From: CAIVVT01 sp963838205
GTDB lineage: Bacteria > Acidobacteriota > Terriglobia > Bryobacterales > Bryobacteraceae
NCBI GenBank assembly: GCA_963838205.1
Contig: CAWIQF010000003.1
Location: 62,001-126,000 of the forward strand
DNA length: 64,000 nt
Direction of reading: 5' to 3'
Every line of letters starts with the position of its first letter. Positions within the stretch are counted from its first letter, which is position 1. The position numbers were made by a program, and so were the translations under genes. Below, piece after piece: positions 54,685 through 63,416 of the stretch. The notes beneath the pieces are model-generated. The model saw only the letters and a program-made list of their open reading frames with translations. It did no database searches and was not told where the DNA came from.

Positions 54685-55824
54685 ATGGAGCTTGTCGCGC
54701 GCAACAGGCGCTACCGCTGTTTGTTCCCAGTTGTCGTTTTCTGCGCGATGGCCGCGCGGATGAATGCGCAGGCGCTGGAGACGGGGACCGACCAGCGGGT
54801 CGAGTTGCTGAGCATCATCTTCCGCCTGGCGGGTAGTCCGGAGTATTCACACGGGGCCATCCCAGGCTACGACGCGGCGATCGACGCGCATTTCAAGCAA
54901 TTCCGCGAGCATGACGCGGTGCGGCTGGCGCGCGAACTGCGGAGAAGAGACGGCGTGGCATACGACGCCGTGATGAGCCTGGCGGTGCACGTCACGAACA
55001 TCGAAACGCTGGCCGAGCGCGTGCCGCTCGACCGGCCCGGGATTCTGCTCGACAAGCGCTGGCACGGTGGCGAGGCGCGGCGATTCCTGGAAGCGGCGCG
55101 CCGATTCGTGGCCGAAACGAGATATCTCGAATTTGTTCAATCGCAGAAACCACTTTACGAAATCGCCGGCCGGCGCTTGAAGGGATTCGTGGACTCGGCG
55201 CTCGATCAGGCCTGGTTCGGAAGGTTTTTCGGAGCACAGGCGGGCGCGCGGTTCATTGTCGTGCCCGGGCTGGTCAACGGCAACAGCAACTATGGCGCAA
55301 AGTTCCGCGGCGCGGACGGCCGGGAGGAGATGTACGCAATTCTCGGCGTGTGGAGCGTGGACAGCGCGGGGGCGCCGGCGTTCGGCCAGATGGTGACCAC
55401 TGTGCTGGTGCATGAGTTCGTTCATTCGTACACCAATCCGCTGATCGACGCTCACGGCCGGGAACTGGACGCGGCAGGGGCGAAGATTTTTGGACCGGTG
55501 GCGGAGGCGATGCGCGCACAGGCTTATGGCGAGCCGCGCGTGGTGCTCTACGAGACTCTGGTGCGCGGCTCTGTGGCGCGTTACCTCGTGGCGCACGGGG
55601 GCGAGACGCTGGCCCGCCGCGCCATCGAGGCCGACACGCAGGATTCCTTTTTCTGGGCGCGGGAAGTGTACGATCTGCTGGGCGAGTACGAGCGGGAACG
55701 GGCGGCCTATCCGACGCTGGAGGCGTTCATGCCGAAGCTGATCGAATACTTCAAGGGCCTGGGGCCGCGCGTGCCAGCGTTGATCCAGAGCGACGCGCAA
55801 CCCCATCCGAAGGCAATCCGCTGA
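54685..55824 (+). CDS. DUF4932-type secreted zinc metalloprotease-like protein
   Basis: The 379-residue protein has a signal-like N-terminus (about 10-30, CLFPVVVFCAMAARMNAQA). The zincin motif HEFVH (VLVHEFVHSY, about 240) is clear, and the arrangement with PGLVNGNSNYGAKF upstream matches DUF4932 proteins. An acidic third ligand may come from residues around ETLVRGSVARY. The start has only a weak purine run upstream. It probably degrades or processes extracellular proteins; no substrate is known. Confidence 0.8.
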   Translation: MELVARNRRYRCLFPVVVFCAMAARMNAQALETGTDQRVELLSIIFRLAGSPEYSHGAIPGYDAAIDAHFKQFREHDAVRLARELRRRDGVAYDAVMSLAVHVTNIETLAERVPLDRPGILLDKRWHGGEARRFLEAARRFVAETRYLEFVQSQKPLYEIAGRRLKGFVDSALDQAWFGRFFGAQAGARFIVVPGLVNGNSNYGAKFRGADGREEMYAILGVWSVDSAGAPAFGQMVTTVLVHEFVHSYTNPLIDAHGRELDAAGAKIFGPVAEAMRAQAYGEPRVVLYETLVRGSVARYLVAHGGETLARRAIEADTQDSFFWAREVYDLLGEYERERAAYPTLEAFMPKLIEYFKGLGPRVPALIQSDAQPHPKAIR

Positions 55825-55896
55825 AACACGCCGGCGGCGCCGGCAATGTCGATGCGGAGCTAAAACAAATTGTCGTCCGATTCGACCGATACAATT

Positions 55897-56388
55897 ATGG
55901 AAGTGGATGTTTCACTGCAAACTGGCGCTGCGGAGCGGCCCGGAGGGCGGCTGCTGGGACTGGACATCGGCCTGCGGCGCATCGGAATCGCATTCTACGA
56001 TCCGGCGGAAGGCATGGTGCGCGGCCTCGATACGCTGCAGCGGAAGAGGCGGGAAGAAGACCTGGCGCGGCTGAGCCGCATGGCCGCGGAACGGCGCGCG
56101 ACGGCGTTCGTGTCAGGGCTGCCGTTGAACATGGACGGCACGGAGGGATCGCAGGCGGAACTGGTGCGCGAGTTCTGTGGCCGGCTGGAACGGGCCAGCG
56201 GCCTGACGGTTCACTTTCAGGACGAGCGGCTCACGTCGGTGGAAGCCGAAGGCCGAATGAAAGACGCCGGGTGGAGCTTGAAAAAGCTGCTGGCCGAAAA
56301 ACGCAAAGGCGCGGTGGACCGGATGGCGGCGGTGCTGGTGCTGGAAGACTACGTGGCCGCGCAGGCTTCGCGCGAGGGGGCGAAGTGA
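55897..56388 (+). CDS. yqgF: YqgF/RuvX-family nuclease
   Basis: The 163-residue RNase H-fold protein has LLGLDIGLRRIGIAF with the first catalytic Asp, FVSGLPLNMDG, ERLTSVEAE and VDRMAAVLVLEDY with the last Asp. Members process rRNA ends or resolve Holliday-type junctions. ATG 55897 is chosen over TTG 55870; neither has a good ribosome-binding site. mltG overlaps its stop by 3-4 bases (GTGA), as often seen in bacteria. Confidence 0.92.
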   Translation: MEVDVSLQTGAAERPGGRLLGLDIGLRRIGIAFYDPAEGMVRGLDTLQRKRREEDLARLSRMAAERRATAFVSGLPLNMDGTEGSQAELVREFCGRLERASGLTVHFQDERLTSVEAEGRMKDAGWSLKKLLAEKRKGAVDRMAAVLVLEDYVAAQASREGAK

Positions 56389-57383
56389 AACGGCTGGGCG
56401 TTCTGATCCTGCTGGCGGGCGTGGCCGGTACACTGGGCCTGCTCGATTGGATGGTGCGCCACGATCGCTACGCCGATTTCGCCGAACCGGTCTTTGTGAA
56501 CCTCGCGCACGGGACGTCCTCATGGAGCATCGGCGAGAAGCTCAGCGAGGCGGGCGTGGTGCGCAACCCGTGGCTGTACCAACTGGCGCGCCTGACCAAG
56601 CCGGGCAAACCGGCGCAGGCGGGCGAGTACCGGTTCGCCGAGGCGGCGACGCCGGCGGAGGTCGTCGCGCGACTGGCGGCGGGCGACGTGTTTCTGATCG
56701 AAGTGCGGGTGCCGGAGGGCAGCAACGTTTTCGACATTGCGGCGACAGTGGAGCACGCGGGACTCGGAACGGCCAGAGCGTTTCTGGCCGAAGCGCGCTC
56801 ACCGGAACTGATCCGCGATATTGCGCCGGATGCGCCGAGCCTGGAAGGCTTTCTCTTCCCAGCCACGTACCGCTTCCGCCGCAACGCGCCGCTGAGCGAC
56901 GTGTGCCGGGCCATGACGGCGCAATTCCGGCGGGTATGGCGCGAAGTGAATCCACGCGGCGGCGACCCAAACCGGAGCGTGACCCTGGCGTCGATGGTGG
57001 AGAAGGAAGCGGTGCTGGCCGGGGAACGCGCGCGCATCGCCGGCGTGTACGCGGCGCGCCTGCGCATTGGCATGAAGCTCGATTGCGACCCGACGGTGGT
57101 CTACGCGTCGCTGCTCGAAGGACACTGGACGGGCGTGATCCACCGCTCGGAGCTGGAGAGCAAGAACCGCTACAACACGTACCAGCATGCGGGACTGCCG
57201 CCGGGTCCGATCGCGAACCCGGGCCGCGAATCGCTACGGGCCGCGCTCGATCCACTCGAGACCGACGAATTGTATTTCGTCGCCGCGCCCGGAGGCAGCG
57301 GCGCGCACACGTTTTCAAAAGACATCGACGCGCACGAGAAGGCCGTGGCAAGCTATCGTCGTGGACAGCGCAAACGAAAGTGA
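56385..57383 (+). CDS. mltG: endolytic murein transglycosylase
   Basis: GTG 56385 overlaps the yqgF TGA, with GAGGGGG just upstream. The 332-residue protein has one N-terminal membrane helix (about 5-22), a LysM-like part (VPEGSNVFDIAATVEHAG) and the catalytic YceG core with the Glu of ASMVEKEAVL, then PIANPGRESLRAAL and a final FVAAPGGSGAHTF. It cuts nascent peptidoglycan strands and so sets their length. Confidence 0.94.
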   Translation: MKRLGVLILLAGVAGTLGLLDWMVRHDRYADFAEPVFVNLAHGTSSWSIGEKLSEAGVVRNPWLYQLARLTKPGKPAQAGEYRFAEAATPAEVVARLAAGDVFLIEVRVPEGSNVFDIAATVEHAGLGTARAFLAEARSPELIRDIAPDAPSLEGFLFPATYRFRRNAPLSDVCRAMTAQFRRVWREVNPRGGDPNRSVTLASMVEKEAVLAGERARIAGVYAARLRIGMKLDCDPTVVYASLLEGHWTGVIHRSELESKNRYNTYQHAGLPPGPIANPGRESLRAALDPLETDELYFVAAPGGSGAHTFSKDIDAHEKAVASYRRGQRKRK

Positions 57384-57393
57384 AAGCGCGCCC

Positions 57394-57960
57394 ATGCGGG
57401 ACGGGCCTCCGAAGAGAAGCCGGGACAGGCGGCCAGCGAGCGGCCAACCGGCCGGGCGAACGCAGCGCGCGCCGGGCAAAAAGCAACGAATGCTGGCGTG
57501 GCTGGCCGAGCGCGGCTGGGAGCGCGTGAGCGAGACGCGGGCGGACGAACTCGGCGCCGCGTTCCCCGAATGTTCGGTGGAGACGCAGCGCGCGGCGCTG
57601 TTGGAATCGGGGCTGGCGCTGGATCCGCTGGTCGAAGGCGTTTGTCAGCAGAGCTACGAGCGGCTGGAAGCGACGCTCAACGCGTTGCTGCATGAGTATG
57701 AAGCCGCCAAGGAGTGCGGGAATGCGCCGCGATGCCAAGTCGTGCGCGCGCTGGTGATCCGCGCCAAGAACCATGCCGAACTGGCTGCGCACAATCCGAA
57801 GACACACGACGAGAAGCGCGCCGAAAAGATTGAGATGGCGGCGTGGCTGCGGACGTGGCTCGAGAATCCGCCTGTGTTTCCGTCCTGGGCCGGTCTGCGC
57901 AAACGGCAGCTTGGACTCTCGCCGGCCGCCGCCACAGCGGGGCCGGCGGAAACGGATTGA
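57394..57960 (+). CDS. hypothetical protein (188 aa)
   Basis: The 188-residue soluble protein begins with an Arg/Pro-rich, probably disordered stretch (1-30) and continues with helical segments (MLAWLAERGWERVSETRADEL, LEATLNALLHEYEAAKE). The start could be ATG 57394 or GTG 57361; signals are weak. It follows mltG by 10 bases and may be co-transcribed. No family is recognised. Confidence 0.6.
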   Translation: MRDGPPKRSRDRRPASGQPAGRTQRAPGKKQRMLAWLAERGWERVSETRADELGAAFPECSVETQRAALLESGLALDPLVEGVCQQSYERLEATLNALLHEYEAAKECGNAPRCQVVRALVIRAKNHAELAAHNPKTHDEKRAEKIEMAAWLRTWLENPPVFPSWAGLRKRQLGLSPAAATAGPAETD

Positions 57961-58075
57961 GCAGCGAAAGGCGATTGCGGCCGAGGCGGCGGCGCGCTGG
58001 TCGCGCACAACCCAGCGGCGAGGGTACCCTTGACACCGGCGAAAAAATGAGAAATAGTGCGCCCGGAGGTTATTG

Positions 58076-58921
58076 ATGCGCGTACTGATTCTTCTATCCC
58101 TTACGCTGGTGATCGTGTTGTCGCTAGGGCTGACGTCCTGCGGCAATGCGGGTCCGCAGGCGGCCCAACCGGGCACACCGCTCTTCATCTGGAACCAGGC
58201 GCAGGACGCGTTCCAGAAGGGTAATTTCGCAGCGGCCTCGAATTATCTGGACCGACTGACCGGCAAGGATGGGGAATTCAGAGATCGGGCCGAGGTCTTG
58301 CAGACGGTCGTCAGCATAGGACTCGCGCGCGGCGCGATGGAGTGGGCCGACATTTTCGAAGACGGCTCCAAGTACGCCCGTACACGCTATTTGGATTTCA
58401 GGAGATCGTCCTCAGCGGCTCGATCGGGCGCGAACCAGGCGGTGATGCGGGTGGCGGAGATTCAGCACAAGTCGATGGAGCGGCTAAAGAACTCCGACCT
58501 CGTGCTGGCGGTGACGCTGCCTACGCTCAACACGGATCTACCGGTCGAGGCCGGGCGTGTCAAGAAGGGCGTGGCGCTTCAGGAGAGCGAGCAGGAAGGG
58601 GCACTGGCCCATATGCAGCAGCACAGCGTGATGAAGGCTGTGACCCGCTTTACGGGCGCCGGCGAGGACGTGGCCAAAGCGCGCGAGCTGATGGCCAAGG
58701 GCGATTTCAAGATTCCGAAGGAAACCTTTTACACGACTCTCGCGCGCGAGTACGCGGATCTCACCGAGCTCTACGGTTCCAAAAAGCTCGACCAGTCAGG
58801 GCAGATCAAGATGCTCTGTGGCGAAGCCGAAAAAGCACTCTCCCTAACGCCGCCCTCGGCCGATACCAAGGCCGTGCAGAAGAAGCTGGACGTCATCAAG
58901 AAGAAGCTGCCCAAGAGCTAG
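58076..58921 (+). CDS. lipoprotein with helical repeat-like mature part
   Basis: CGGAGGT lies 6 bases before ATG 58076. Residues 1-21 are a lipoprotein signal peptide with lipobox LTSC, so the mature protein is anchored by Cys22. The rest (260 residues) is helical with TPR-like features (AQDAFQKGNFAAASNYLDRL, AEVLQTVVSIGLARGAMEWAD) and a Lys-rich end. It likely scaffolds an envelope complex; the partner is unknown. Confidence 0.75.
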   Translation: MRVLILLSLTLVIVLSLGLTSCGNAGPQAAQPGTPLFIWNQAQDAFQKGNFAAASNYLDRLTGKDGEFRDRAEVLQTVVSIGLARGAMEWADIFEDGSKYARTRYLDFRRSSSAARSGANQAVMRVAEIQHKSMERLKNSDLVLAVTLPTLNTDLPVEAGRVKKGVALQESEQEGALAHMQQHSVMKAVTRFTGAGEDVAKARELMAKGDFKIPKETFYTTLAREYADLTELYGSKKLDQSGQIKMLCGEAEKALSLTPPSADTKAVQKKLDVIKKKLPKS

Positions 58922-59102
58922 GGCAAACGCGTATCGAACACTGCTCGGCGTTGTCCCGCACGTTCAACCGAGAGCGCGGCACGTGCTTTGCAGTGTGCCG
59001 TTACCGCGTCCGAGTTCTGATTGTCTCGCGAATATGAGCGAGCGGAAGATGCGAGTCCGGGAGCAGAGCGTGCGGATGTTCCGCCGCAGCACGCTTCCCG
59101 AA

Positions 59103-60302
59103 CTACGGTTGCCGATCGATAACGCGAAAGAAAAATGGCACGTCGAGGTCGGAGCGATTCAGGCAGCCCTTCCAACCCTGCCCCGCGTTCACCTCACAGT
59201 GATTCCCAGTGAACGGGCTCTCACCTTCAAACCCGTACGGTGCGCCGTTCTGCAGAGGCTGGACCAGATACTGGCCCCCTTCGTCACTGACAAGCACAAG
59301 ATCGTAGGTGATGCCCTTCGTCAATGCGTGGAGCGATGAAAAGGGAAGTGATATCCAGGTGGATTGACCTGGTGGAACGGAAGGTGAAACGGTTGACGAC
59401 TCGATCGTCTTGCCGGAATGTTCCGTCAGCATGATGCGCAAAGTTCCACCGCTAGCGAGGGGCTTAACCCGAACGCCCGCCAGCGCGAAGAGAGGGGTCG
59501 CGGCTTGCATTGTGAAAACCTCCCGGACGCTGTTGCCGGGCGAAATGACGACTCCAGACTGCTTGACATCGATGTAAGTTTGTCCCTGCCGGAAGCCGTC
59601 GCCGTAGTCGAGAGAGAAGATGGGGAGATGGTGGGGCCTGGTCTGCCAGGCGGCCGCCCCGTCTGCCCGGAGCAGGACGGCCAGATCGGTTCTGCAGGCC
59701 GCAGGCTGCGATTCCAAGCCGTCAGTCGCCGTGTAGAGATCGTCGATGGAAACGAAATTCGTAGACTCCTCTTGGGACACGTTTGTGAAGACGATGTGAT
59801 AGAGCATGCCAGCCTCGAGGCGTGCCGCGTTCGGAAAATGAACCAGCCGGTTCCATTGGGCGAGCGGATCGGAAACGAGCGCGGAGGCCAACGTCGTGCG
59901 GGACGGCAGATGATTCGCCGTGCCGTCGTCTGCGCGTATCTCGACACGAATGACACCGCCATCGCCGGCCGCGTAACAGCCTGTACTACAGATCTTGCGG
60001 AAGATGAAGTAGACGCGCACGGCAGCGGCGGCTCCGTCGTGGCCGGCTCGGAACCGGTAACTTACGCAGCGGCCTGGACGCATCCCTATCTCCAGATTGG
60101 CGAGCGATTCGGCTGTCCAGCCCGCGCCAAAGGTGTCAGGGCGCGACATTCTCGAATTGTGCCGGCTCGATCCTTCCTGACTCGATCCGTCGCGGGAGAA
60201 TGCCCCGAACGCGATGAGCAGCATGATGGCGCTGATGGCCCGAATTGAAACCCGTGGAAGAACGCGCCGCAGAGTACCGCTCAATACTCCTCTCAGGGTC
60301 AT
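59103..60302 (-). CDS. secreted hypothetical protein of the polysaccharide locus
   Basis: The 399-residue protein has a basic lead and a hydrophobic signal (about 21-36, IRAISAIMLLIAFGAFS). The mature part is beta-rich with two similar lectin- or jelly-roll-like halves (GMLYHIVFTNVSQEESTNFVS; KGITYDLVLVSDEGGQYLVQP) and several Cys that may pair. The start overlaps the flippase stop by ATGA, so it is the last gene of a minus-strand polysaccharide operon. Carbohydrate binding or processing is plausible but unproven. Confidence 0.7.
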   Translation of the reverse strand: MTLRGVLSGTLRRVLPRVSIRAISAIMLLIAFGAFSRDGSSQEGSSRHNSRMSRPDTFGAGWTAESLANLEIGMRPGRCVSYRFRAGHDGAAAAVRVYFIFRKICSTGCYAAGDGGVIRVEIRADDGTANHLPSRTTLASALVSDPLAQWNRLVHFPNAARLEAGMLYHIVFTNVSQEESTNFVSIDDLYTATDGLESQPAACRTDLAVLLRADGAAAWQTRPHHLPIFSLDYGDGFRQGQTYIDVKQSGVVISPGNSVREVFTMQAATPLFALAGVRVKPLASGGTLRIMLTEHSGKTIESSTVSPSVPPGQSTWISLPFSSLHALTKGITYDLVLVSDEGGQYLVQPLQNGAPYGFEGESPFTGNHCEVNAGQGWKGCLNRSDLDVPFFFRVIDRQP

Positions 60303-61861
60303 GCGACGGATCCATTGGAGAGAGTGCCCTCATGCGCGGGGATGAAACACTGCCTGAATGTCGTGGCACTATCCGCGAGCCGCCCTCGCGCGACGACAGC
60401 CAGCACGACAAAATAAACCAGCAGCGAAGCGGCGGCGTTCAGGTACCAGCGAGAATGCGGAACCACGAAGCACGCCAGCGCCATGGCGCAACCCGCGACT
60501 AGAGAAGACCAGAGCGCCGGGCACTCAACCCCCAGGCCGATGCGCCGATAGACGCGGAAGTACTGCGAAACGATGAAGAGGTCGGCCAGCAGCGTGGCGA
60601 CGGCCGCGCCTTGCCCGCCCCAGAGCGCACCCAGGGCGACGGTCAAAGCGGCGCAGAGCACCAAACCAATGGCCTGCGCATTCCGCCGCTCGCGGACCCT
60701 GGCCACGGCGGTCAGTCCTGCCTGGCCGAGGAAGTTATCAAGAACTGAAAGCAGCGACCGGCTGGCCGCTATCCGCAAAATGATGGCTGAGGCCACGAAC
60801 CTGGTTCCGAGCAATTGGCAGACTTGAGGCGCAAAAACTGCGAGGGCTATGCCGATCGGCACCGATAGGTGCAGCAGAAGGTTGATGAGGCGACGCCTCA
60901 GTTCCAGCAAATCCTGGGTGCGTCCGTCCTCGTATAAACGCGTCATCACGGGCAGCAACGCGTCTGAGGCCGCATAGGTGAATGATGGGAAAATGCCGGC
61001 GATCAGCAGCGCCGTCGAGAAAAGTCCGACATGCTCATAATCGGCTACGAGACCGAATGAGATGATTGCCACCTTCTCATACCCGATTTGCGTAAGTGAA
61101 TACGAGAAGAAGACCCACGAACGCTTCGCCAGGCGGACGAACGCTTGAGGCGTGAAGTAGTTCCACGAGGAGGGCCAGAAAGTCCTAAGCTGCCACAGCC
61201 GGAACAACAGTACGATCAGGGATTTGACTGTCAGCCCCACCAGTAGCGCAAGCAGCGATAGGCGGAATCTCACAACCAAAGCGATGATGCCAACGACTCC
61301 CAAGGCGTTCAAGACAGAGCCGGGCAGCACCGCCCGCGACCGAAGGTCCGCAGACAGCACTCCGCCACAAGCAGACGCCGTGCCATCCAGATTTGTGAAG
61401 ATGAATCCCACGCAGAGGCAGGTCCAATACCAATTCCCCGAGTAAAACGCCGCGGCGGCAGCGCACAATTCGACGAGAGTCGCAACGACTGTGCTGGTGA
61501 GCGACAAGGCCAAAATGGATTGCGCTTCTCCGGGGGTGGCGGCGACGGCGCGAGCGGCGTAACGCGTGAGGCCGAGATCCAGCAGCGCGTTCAAGAGACA
61601 ACCGACAGCAAGCGCCGTACTATAGATGCCGACGTTGGCGGGACCGAGGTAGCCGACCAGAATGACGCCGGCCAACATCGCGCCGACCTTCAGGCCGGCA
61701 CGATCCAACAACAGCCACAACGTGTTTTTCCCGAAAAGTCGCAGAACCTCGTGACCATGCTCCGGAAGCCCGCGCCCGCCACGTTGCCGCAGGCCGCGGG
61801 TTCGACACACAGGGAAAGGCGCCTGGGAGCCGTGGTCAGTCATCGCTTCCTGCTGCGACAT
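60299..61861 (-). CDS. polysaccharide flippase (Wzx/MATE-like)
   Basis: The 520-residue protein has about 12-14 membrane helices after a charged lead of some 45 residues (e.g. GLVADYEHVGLFSTALLIAG). The pattern LGPANVGIYSTALAVG and the MVF superfamily layout fit a lipid-linked oligosaccharide flippase. ATG 61861 is used; ATG 61843, 18 bases inside, has AGGAAG upstream and is a good alternative. It follows the ligase/polymerase by 3 bases and overlaps the next gene by 4. Confidence 0.85.
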   Translation of the reverse strand: MSQQEAMTDHGSQAPFPVCRTRGLRQRGGRGLPEHGHEVLRLFGKNTLWLLLDRAGLKVGAMLAGVILVGYLGPANVGIYSTALAVGCLLNALLDLGLTRYAARAVAATPGEAQSILALSLTSTVVATLVELCAAAAAFYSGNWYWTCLCVGFIFTNLDGTASACGGVLSADLRSRAVLPGSVLNALGVVGIIALVVRFRLSLLALLVGLTVKSLIVLLFRLWQLRTFWPSSWNYFTPQAFVRLAKRSWVFFSYSLTQIGYEKVAIISFGLVADYEHVGLFSTALLIAGIFPSFTYAASDALLPVMTRLYEDGRTQDLLELRRRLINLLLHLSVPIGIALAVFAPQVCQLLGTRFVASAIILRIAASRSLLSVLDNFLGQAGLTAVARVRERRNAQAIGLVLCAALTVALGALWGGQGAAVATLLADLFIVSQYFRVYRRIGLGVECPALWSSLVAGCAMALACFVVPHSRWYLNAAASLLVYFVVLAVVARGRLADSATTFRQCFIPAHEGTLSNGSVA

Positions 61862-61864
61862 GAC

Positions 61865-63211
61865 TTAACCAGGAGTCCCCGCAACCCGCGCGGCCCTGAG
61901 CAAAAACGGGAGACTCAGGGCGGTCCAAAGCTGACGATTATCATTCAGATTACCGGTATTCAACATACTGATCGTTACGATCACAACGAAGCAGAACATC
62001 ATATTCCGAAGTGACTGTGAACTCTCATCCTCTGAGACGAACTCCTTGAATGCGGTCATCAAGGCAACAAACACAAGACAACAGAACGATAGTGCAGCGA
62101 TCAAACCTAACTCGGATCCAAGTTCGAGCGGAATGCTATGTGGCCAGTTTCCGATGCCTGTATACAGAGTTGGAAAACCACCTATGCCGACACCCGTGAG
62201 AGGATGTTCGAGAGTCAATTTCCATCCCAACTGTAACAATCCCGCCCTGGGACCGAGGAACGTCGTCGCGCTCTTGAACGACAACAACTGTCCCAAGTAA
62301 TTCGTTGACTCTTCCGGAATTGGAATGAAAGGGAGCAACAGTATACCCATTCCGACAAGGAAGGCAAAATCGAAGAGCAGTTGCGGCACGGTGAATCCCA
62401 CATGCCGCCGGTGCCAGATGCTGATAAGAATGACTGCTCCGATCCCGATCATCGGTCCGCGGCTTCCGGACCCAACCAAAGCGACCGCCAGCAGGGTGAT
62501 GCAGCCATACAGAATCACTCTAACCATGATTTTCCGGCCCGGCATGAGTCCAAACCACACGATTGCGATTCCTACCGCGGCGACGTGGCCTAATTGGATT
62601 GTGTCCCCTCCGGGCGCCGTGAGCCTCTCCCGTCCGCCGAGCATGGGGAGAGAAACGGCGCTCGCAATTATTCCGGCCATTAATAGTGTGTAGAAGAATC
62701 TTCTCAGCCGGGCCGGCGTCGTCAGAACAGCGAACGGCCCTAAAATAGCCACACCACCGATGATGAAAAAGCGCGCCGTTTTATCGATTCCGCCAGAAAG
62801 ATTCGGAGTATATAACAAGCTCAATAACATCATGAAAAGAATTGGAAAGTATAACAAGAACTCCTTCGGAAGAGGAATTAATTCTCTTCTCAAGCATGCA
62901 CGCGCCATTGACCACACAAGTGCGAGCACGAGCACGACAGTCAGATCGATCGACGATCCTTCCAACTGAGGCGCTCCCTTGAACGTGCCCACAACCATCA
63001 GACAGCCGAGTGCGATCTCGGGGAATTTAGTCAGCAAGAACCAGCAAATTAAACCTAACGGAATGATGAATAGTTTCCATCCATAATATGAAGCTGCCAG
63101 CGTGAAAGTGGAAGTTACAATGACAATAATAATCGTGACACTCGATGTCAGGATTTGCGGACGGCTAGCAATTAATGCGGAAGGATGGGTTTCATTTAGC
63201 GACAGATCCAT
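61865..63211 (-). CDS. O-antigen ligase/polymerase (Wzy_C family)
   Basis: The 448-residue protein has about ten to twelve membrane helices and the periplasmic loop with GSGSRGPMIG and TLEHPLTGVGIGGFPTLY, the Wzy_C/WaaL signature. It joins repeat units or attaches glycan chains. GGAG lies 7 bases before ATG 63211. Its DNA is clearly more A+T-rich than both neighbours, with more A/T-ending codons, as often seen for transferred surface-polysaccharide genes. Confidence 0.85.
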   Translation of the reverse strand: MDLSLNETHPSALIASRPQILTSSVTIIIVIVTSTFTLAASYYGWKLFIIPLGLICWFLLTKFPEIALGCLMVVGTFKGAPQLEGSSIDLTVVLVLALVWSMARACLRRELIPLPKEFLLYFPILFMMLLSLLYTPNLSGGIDKTARFFIIGGVAILGPFAVLTTPARLRRFFYTLLMAGIIASAVSLPMLGGRERLTAPGGDTIQLGHVAAVGIAIVWFGLMPGRKIMVRVILYGCITLLAVALVGSGSRGPMIGIGAVILISIWHRRHVGFTVPQLLFDFAFLVGMGILLLPFIPIPEESTNYLGQLLSFKSATTFLGPRAGLLQLGWKLTLEHPLTGVGIGGFPTLYTGIGNWPHSIPLELGSELGLIAALSFCCLVFVALMTAFKEFVSEDESSQSLRNMMFCFVVIVTISMLNTGNLNDNRQLWTALSLPFLLRAARVAGTPG

Positions 63212-63416
63212 GGCGTGGCTCCGCTAGATCAGCACATCTGCGCCCGCTTCGGGATCGCTCCATCTCCCAGCCGCACGAGTGCGGAGGATCCCTCTCCCGA
63301 GAAATCTGCGTCTGCAACCGAGGATCTTCCGCCCACCAGAACGGCGCGGCCGTCGTCAATGGAGGCGGACGAAGCCGCAGCTTCGTTTAAAACGCCGGTG
63401 GCACGCCTCCGGCCGA

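Noticed and set aside
56542..58188. 548-codon minus-strand frame
   Set aside because: It is antisense to mltG and the gene after it; the product is an Arg/Pro-rich shadow.
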